From NCBI GenBank assembly GCA_018991295.1, contig JAGKSZ010000238.1:1-7653 (forward strand): 7,653 nucleotides of DNA. Direction: 5' to 3'. Position numbers and translations under genes: made by a program. The first letter of the stretch is position 1, and every line of letters starts with the position of its first letter. Source of the stretch: Porphyrobacter sp. (GTDB taxonomy: Bacteria > Pseudomonadota > Alphaproteobacteria > Sphingomonadales > Sphingomonadaceae). This document shows, one piece after another, positions 4,521 through 7,653 of this stretch. The notes under the pieces were generated by a model, which worked only from the letters and a program-made list of their open reading frames with translations, had not been told where the DNA came from and searched no databases.

Positions 4521-5819
4521 TTACTTCTGGGGGGGGAACCCCGTTCTGTACGTCAGGCACCGCCACAGCCATTCGAGCGGGCCGTAGCGATAGCGATCAA
4601 GCCAGGGCTTTGACCACGCCAGCATCCCCGCCCATGCCAGCACCACCACGATATAGAGCTGCGGGCGATTGAGCTGTCCGAACAGGCCCAGCGCCCAGCC
4701 GTGGAACACCAGCATCATCACCACCGACGTGCCGAGGTAATTGGTGAAGGCCGCCCGCCCTGCGGCGCGCACCCGCTCGGCCAGCCAGCCGGTCGCCGCC
4801 GGAGAATAGGCGACCATCAGCGCCGCCAGCCCCAGCATCATCGCCAGCCGCGGCAGCGGGCTCCAGCCCATGAAGGCCGCAAGCGTGCCGTAGAAGGTAA
4901 AGCCGCCCGCCTGCACCGCCAGCCCGATTGCCAGATGCGCAAACCCGCCCACGATCAGCCCGATCCACCCCCAGCGCACCAGCCCTGCCCGCCCGAAGCC
5001 TCCCGAGAAGAACCCCTTGCGGTACAGCCCCATGCCGATCAGCATCAGCGGGATCGTCTCAAAACAGAAGAACAGCGCATTGCCCCACGGCTCGGCCCAT
5101 TGCTCGGACAGGCGATGGACCACCAGTGCGGGGTAATCGCCCGCGGCAATCGCGGCATTGGGCACCTGCCCATGCTCCACCGCCGCATCGATCCCGGCGA
5201 TCATGTCGGCGCGGGTTTCGGCCATTTCCGGGGTATCGCCAAAGGGCGTGTCGACCACCGCCCAGGGAAAGCTCATCGATGCCGCGTAGAACAGCGCACC
5301 CAGCCCATAGCCGATCAGGCCAACTCGCAGCTGCGCCTTGGCCGACCAGCCCATGCAGGCCAGCGCAACCAGCCCGAACAGGGCATAATAGAACAGGATA
5401 TCGCCGGGCCAGATGAAGAAGAAATGGATCATCCCGAAGGCCATCAGGATCAGCAATCGCCATGCCTGAAGCCACCGCGTGCCGCCCCGCGCCCAGGCTT
5501 TTTCCATGAACAGATACATCCCCGCGCCGAACAGCAGCGTGAACAGCCCGCGCATCTTGCCATCGACCAGCACGAATTGCGCAATCCACATCCACCCGCC
5601 CGGATCGCCAGCCTCGGTGAGGAAGGCGGTGGGGTACATATAGGCCTCGAACGGCTGACCGAAGGCGACGATGTTCGCCGCCAGAATGCCCATCACCGCG
5701 ATGCCGCGAATGAAATCGAGCGTGTCGATGCGCTGGGCGGCGGTCACCGGCGCAATGGCCGGCGCGGGCGCATCTGCGAAGATGTCCTGCGCAGCTTGCG
5801 GCGAAAGTGTCTCGGTCAT
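4521..5819 (-). CDS. DUF418 family multi-pass membrane protein
   Basis: Inner-membrane protein of 432 residues in the DUF418 (YeiB-like) family; the biochemical role is not established. After a hydrophilic N-terminus (1-28) comes the family opening RIDTLDFIRGIAVMGIL (30-46) in the first helix. Further hydrophobic segments lie at about 75-86, 91-106, 119-136, 140-157, 165-182, 245-265, 281-302, 305-317, 324-338, 360-380 and 388-402. The conserved KMRGLFTLLFGAGMYLF (88-104) and the closing GPLEWLWRCLTY (413-424) are typical DUF418 features. The ATG at 5819 is chosen over 5837 because AGGGGGA (plus-strand 5826-5832) is 6 bases upstream. The last codons contain eight consecutive C on the coding strand (plus 4529-4536), so a slip there would change only the C-terminal tail. 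It follows the SPOR gene by 98 bases on the same strand, and possibly has its own weak promoter. Confidence 0.9.
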   Translation of the reverse strand: MTETLSPQAAQDIFADAPAPAIAPVTAAQRIDTLDFIRGIAVMGILAANIVAFGQPFEAYMYPTAFLTEAGDPGGWMWIAQFVLVDGKMRGLFTLLFGAGMYLFMEKAWARGGTRWLQAWRLLILMAFGMIHFFFIWPGDILFYYALFGLVALACMGWSAKAQLRVGLIGYGLGALFYAASMSFPWAVVDTPFGDTPEMAETRADMIAGIDAAVEHGQVPNAAIAAGDYPALVVHRLSEQWAEPWGNALFFCFETIPLMLIGMGLYRKGFFSGGFGRAGLVRWGWIGLIVGGFAHLAIGLAVQAGGFTFYGTLAAFMGWSPLPRLAMMLGLAALMVAYSPAATGWLAERVRAAGRAAFTNYLGTSVVMMLVFHGWALGLFGQLNRPQLYIVVVLAWAGMLAWSKPWLDRYRYGPLEWLWRCLTYRTGFPPQK

Positions 5820-5917
5820 GGCTGATCCCCCTGCCATTGCTATGGCGGGCAGATTAGCGAATGTCGGGGCTTTGGGAAGGGCCCTCTACCCACAGGCTTG
5901 CAAGGGCGCGGCGGGCC

Positions 5918-6976
5918 TCAGTCTTGCCCGGCGACGACGCAGGCCTTGCCCTCGCGCTTCAAGGCGGCGCAGGCCCGCGCGGCATCGGCCTCGGAGGCAA
6001 AGCCGGTGGCGAGCAACCGGGTGAGATTGCCGCTGGGCACAAGCGTCTTGCGGGTGCCTGCAAGCGCGGCATGGCCGCCGATCTGGCTCCACAGCTTGTC
6101 GGCATTGCCTGCGACGCCAAACGCGCCGAGCTGCACGCGCCACTTGCCCTGCGCACGGGGCGCTGCGGCAGCAGGAACAGGGGTAACAGTGGTGGGCACC
6201 TTGGGCGCGGCTGCTACCGTCACGGGGGCCGGAGCCGGAGCCACGGGCCTGGGCGCGGGCGGCAGGCCCTTCGGCCCCGGTGCAGCGGTGACAACCGGAA
6301 CCTTCTTGCCCACCGGCACAGGCGCAGGGGCAGCGGCCGCCGGAACGGGACGCGCGCCCAGTTCGGATGCGGCAACATCGGCAGAGCGGTTGGCCTTGGC
6401 CCCTGCCTCCAGATCACGCGCCAGCGATTGCGCGGCGGCGCGCTGGGCTGCGGGAATATACTTGTCCATCTGCGCCAGCGCATCGCGCGCCTGCGGCAGG
6501 CCGGCGCTGTTGGCCAGCGTCATCAGCGCATAGGCGCGGGTCCAGTCCTTGGGGGCATAATCGGCATTGAAGTGCGACAGGCCCAGCACATATTGCGCAC
6601 GCGGATCGCCGCGCTCGGCAGCGGCGCGGATCAGCGGCATGGCCTTGTCCTGTTCGCCTTCCTGAAACAGCATCAGCCCGTAATTGTCGGCCGCCTTGAC
6701 ATGGCCAAGCTTGGCCGCCTGTTCGTACAGCTGGCGCGCACGGGCATTGTCGATCTCCACCCCGCGCCCAAGGCGATAGGCCTGCGCAAGGTTGAACAGC
6801 GCATCGGGATCGCCTTGGGCAGCCGGGCCCTGCCATTCGACCACAGCGCGGGTGAAATCGCCCGCGGTCCAGGCATCGACCCCGGCCTTCACGTCCGCTG
6901 CCGCAGGCGCTGCTGCCAGCAGCAGTGCAAGCCCCGCGCCCGCGCCTGCCATCATTGCCGTCATGGTCCGTGTCAT
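5918..6976 (-). CDS. Secreted Sel1/TPR-repeat protein with C-terminal SPOR domain
   Basis: Predicted periplasmic or envelope protein of 352 residues. SPOR domains bind glycan strands lacking stem peptides, which gather at the division septum, so a role in envelope or division processes is likely though not proven. Residues 1-27 form a signal peptide: a short basic start, then a long Ala/Leu/Gly core ending APAAA before DV. Sel1-like helical repeats span about 38-165 (GDPDALFNLAQAYRLGRGVE; YGLMLFQEGEQDKAMPLI; GDPRAQYVLGLSHF). A Pro/Ala/Val-rich flexible linker runs from about 208 to 275. The SPOR domain follows at about 277-352 (KWRVQLGAFG..., LLATGFASEADAARACAAL). The ATG at 6976 has GAGG 8 bases upstream and gives a correct signal peptide; longer frames extend into the intergenic spacer. 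The gene diverges from a parA-like gene across a 271-base spacer. Confidence 0.9.
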   Translation of the reverse strand: MTRTMTAMMAGAGAGLALLLAAAPAAADVKAGVDAWTAGDFTRAVVEWQGPAAQGDPDALFNLAQAYRLGRGVEIDNARARQLYEQAAKLGHVKAADNYGLMLFQEGEQDKAMPLIRAAAERGDPRAQYVLGLSHFNADYAPKDWTRAYALMTLANSAGLPQARDALAQMDKYIPAAQRAAAQSLARDLEAGAKANRSADVAASELGARPVPAAAAPAPVPVGKKVPVVTAAPGPKGLPPAPRPVAPAPAPVTVAAAPKVPTTVTPVPAAAAPRAQGKWRVQLGAFGVAGNADKLWSQIGGHAALAGTRKTLVPSGNLTRLLATGFASEADAARACAALKREGKACVVAGQD

Positions 6977-7034
6977 TGCCAAAGCCTCGCCCGCCAGAAA
7001 AATTGGAGAAGTGATGCCCTGCGCATAGCAGAAG

Positions 7035-7042
7035 ATGGTTAG
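7035..7042 (-). promoter_or_regulatory. CtrA half-site-like octamer upstream of the SPOR gene
   Basis: On the minus strand CTAACCAT matches the CtrA half-site TTAACCAT at 7 of 8 positions, 58 bases before the SPOR gene start. A single octamer with one mismatch is weak evidence on its own. It is listed because a fuller CtrA-like site lies in the same spacer. Confidence 0.2.
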
Positions 7043-7062
7043 CAAATGATTGCCCAATCGCT

Positions 7063-7075
7063 CCGCACCGTGCGG
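7063..7075. promoter_or_regulatory. 13-bp palindrome in the SPOR/ParA spacer
   Basis: CCGCAC-C-GTGCGG is a perfect 6-1-6 inverted repeat. The one-base centre is too short for an RNA hairpin, so a protein-binding site is the more natural reading. It does not resemble a parS site. The binding factor is unknown, and chance is possible in GC-rich DNA. Confidence 0.25.
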
Positions 7076-7096
7076 CAACGCAAAGGGCCGCGCAGC

Positions 7097-7119
7097 AGGG
7101 ACAGGCACAATCCCTTTTT
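7097..7119 (+). terminator. Terminator-like hairpin in the divergent spacer
   Basis: On the plus strand AGGGA (7097-7101) pairs with TCCCT (7111-7115) around 9 bases, and the run TTTTT follows at 7115-7119. The stem is short, and no gene upstream on this strand obviously needs a terminator. It could mark the end of a small untracked plus-strand transcript or be chance. Confidence 0.25.
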
Positions 7120-7141
7120 GCAGCAACCGACTTTGCGGATG

Positions 7142-7158
7142 TTAACCCTAAATTAGGG
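7142..7158. promoter_or_regulatory. CtrA-box-like site and 13-bp palindrome upstream of parA-like gene
   Basis: TTAA (7142-7145), seven bases, then TTAG (7153-7156) matches the CtrA layout TTAA-N7-TTAA at seven of eight defined positions. The same stretch contains a perfect palindrome, CCCTAA-A-TTAGGG (7146-7158). It is an AT-rich island about 90 bases before the ParA start, within the shared divergent control region. CtrA is a cell-cycle response regulator of alphaproteobacteria, which would suit a partition-type ATPase and a SPOR protein. Binding is inferred. Confidence 0.35.
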
Positions 7159-7247
7159 GTATCCTGCGATCCCGTGTCCATCCAGCCGTTGAAAGGGGTC
7201 GCAATCGGGCAACCCTCCAGCGGTTCAATCCATGGGGGACCCAGGCG

Positions 7248-7653
7248 TTGCGTGTACTCGCTTTGGCATCGCAAAAAGGTGGATCGGGCAAGACCACCCT
7301 GTCCGGACATCTCGCTGTCCAGGCACAGCGCGCAGGCGCAGGCCCGGTCGTGCTGATCGACATCGACCCGCAAGGCTCACTTGCGGACTGGTGGAACGAG
7401 CGTGAGGCGGAATATCCCGCCTTCGCCCAGACCACCGTGGCCCGGCTTGCCAATGATCTGGCGGTGCTGCGGCAACAGGGCTTCAAGCTGGCGGTGATCG
7501 ATACGCCGCCGGCCATCACCATGGCGATCCAGTCGGTCATTTCGGTGGCCGAACTGATCGTCGTGCCGACCCGCCCTTCCCCGCACGATCTGCGCGCCGT
7601 GGGCGCCACGGTTGACCTGTGCGAACGCGCCGGCAAGCCGCTGGTGTTCGTCG
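7248..7653 (+). CDS. ParA-family ATPase, N-terminal part (TTG start, cut by window edge)
   Basis: Deviant-Walker P-loop ATPase of the ParA/MinD group. These dimerise on ATP and position DNA, proteins or other cargo. The visible 135 residues include deviant Walker A KGGSGKTT (10-17, with signature Lys10 and Lys15), the switch I-type motif DIDPQGS (38-44) and Walker B VIDTPPA (83-89), then VPTRPSPHDLRA. The start RVLALASQKGGSGK is typical of chromosomal ParA paralogues, and the only sensible initiation codon is TTG at 7248. GGGGGA at 7234-7239 lies 8 bases upstream, and no ATG or GTG occurs in frame between there and the stop codon at 7149-7151. The ATG at 7232 is in another frame. It diverges from the SPOR gene and no parB is in view, so it may be an orphan ParA rather than the main chromosome-segregation protein. 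Confidence 0.92.
   Translation, partial: MRVLALASQKGGSGKTTLSGHLAVQAQRAGAGPVVLIDIDPQGSLADWWNEREAEYPAFAQTTVARLANDLAVLRQQGFKLAVIDTPPAITMAIQSVISVAELIVVPTRPSPHDLRAVGATVDLCERAGKPLVFV

Noticed and set aside
4701..5825. 374-codon plus-strand frame rich in His, Arg and Gln
   Set aside because: Its composition is what the reverse complement of a hydrophobic membrane-protein gene gives; it is antisense to the DUF418 gene.
5861..7042. 393-codon plus-strand frame over the SPOR gene
   Set aside because: Antisense to a protein with a clear signal peptide, repeats and SPOR domain; the Arg/Gly-rich translation has no recognisable domain.
7063..7075. parS centromere-like site near parA
   Set aside because: CCGCACCGTGCGG does not resemble the conserved parS sequence TGTTTCACGTGAAACA.
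7148..7636. Minus-strand 162-codon frame at the right edge
   Set aside because: Opposite the ParA frame, which has all three nucleotide-binding motifs.

Overview
The window looks like ordinary, GC-rich alphaproteobacterial chromosome, most likely Sphingomonadales (Erythrobacteraceae/Novosphingobium-like). The grounds are codon use, a DUF3297 protein, an NKAE motif in the first GTPase domain of Der, a tRNA-Leu(UAG) beside the trigger factor gene, and a SPOR-domain protein divergent from an orphan ParA. Taxonomy is inferred from gene content only. No mobile element, CRISPR array, defence cassette, toxin system or biosynthetic cluster is visible.

Left part (1-3345). The 5' end of tig (trigger factor, minus strand, cut by the window edge) lies downstream of a tRNA-Leu(UAG), also on the minus strand. 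Diverging from these on the plus strand are a DUF3297 protein (499-810) and then a tightly packed set: der (862-2274), a single-pass membrane protein of unknown function (2282-2860) and a DUF2721 membrane protein (2860-3345). The last two junctions are 7 bases and a one-base TGATG overlap, so these three genes probably form one transcript. It runs into a bidirectional terminator at about 3423-3465.

Middle part (3485-5819), all minus strand. bfr (bacterioferritin, complete ferroxidase centre and haem Met) is preceded by bfd (bacterioferritin-associated [2Fe-2S] ferredoxin). Together they store iron and release it. The bfd promoter has a Fur-box-like palindrome exactly between its -35 and -10 elements, which fits release under iron starvation. 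bfr appears to have its own promoter. Upstream of the bfd promoter is an 89-bp block of five consecutive short hairpins, probably an intergenic repeat. Beyond it is a DUF418 multi-pass membrane protein with a C8 tract in its last codons.

Right part (5918-7653). A secreted Sel1/TPR plus SPOR protein (minus strand) diverges from a ParA-family ATPase (plus strand, cut by the window edge) that appears to start at a TTG codon. The 271-base divergent spacer carries a near-consensus CtrA-type site and two other palindromes, so these envelope/division and partition-type genes may be under cell-cycle control. That is inference.

The most testable new points are the five-hairpin element, the promoter-embedded Fur-like site of bfd, the CtrA-like site in the SPOR/ParA spacer, and the unknown membrane protein coupled to der and DUF2721.
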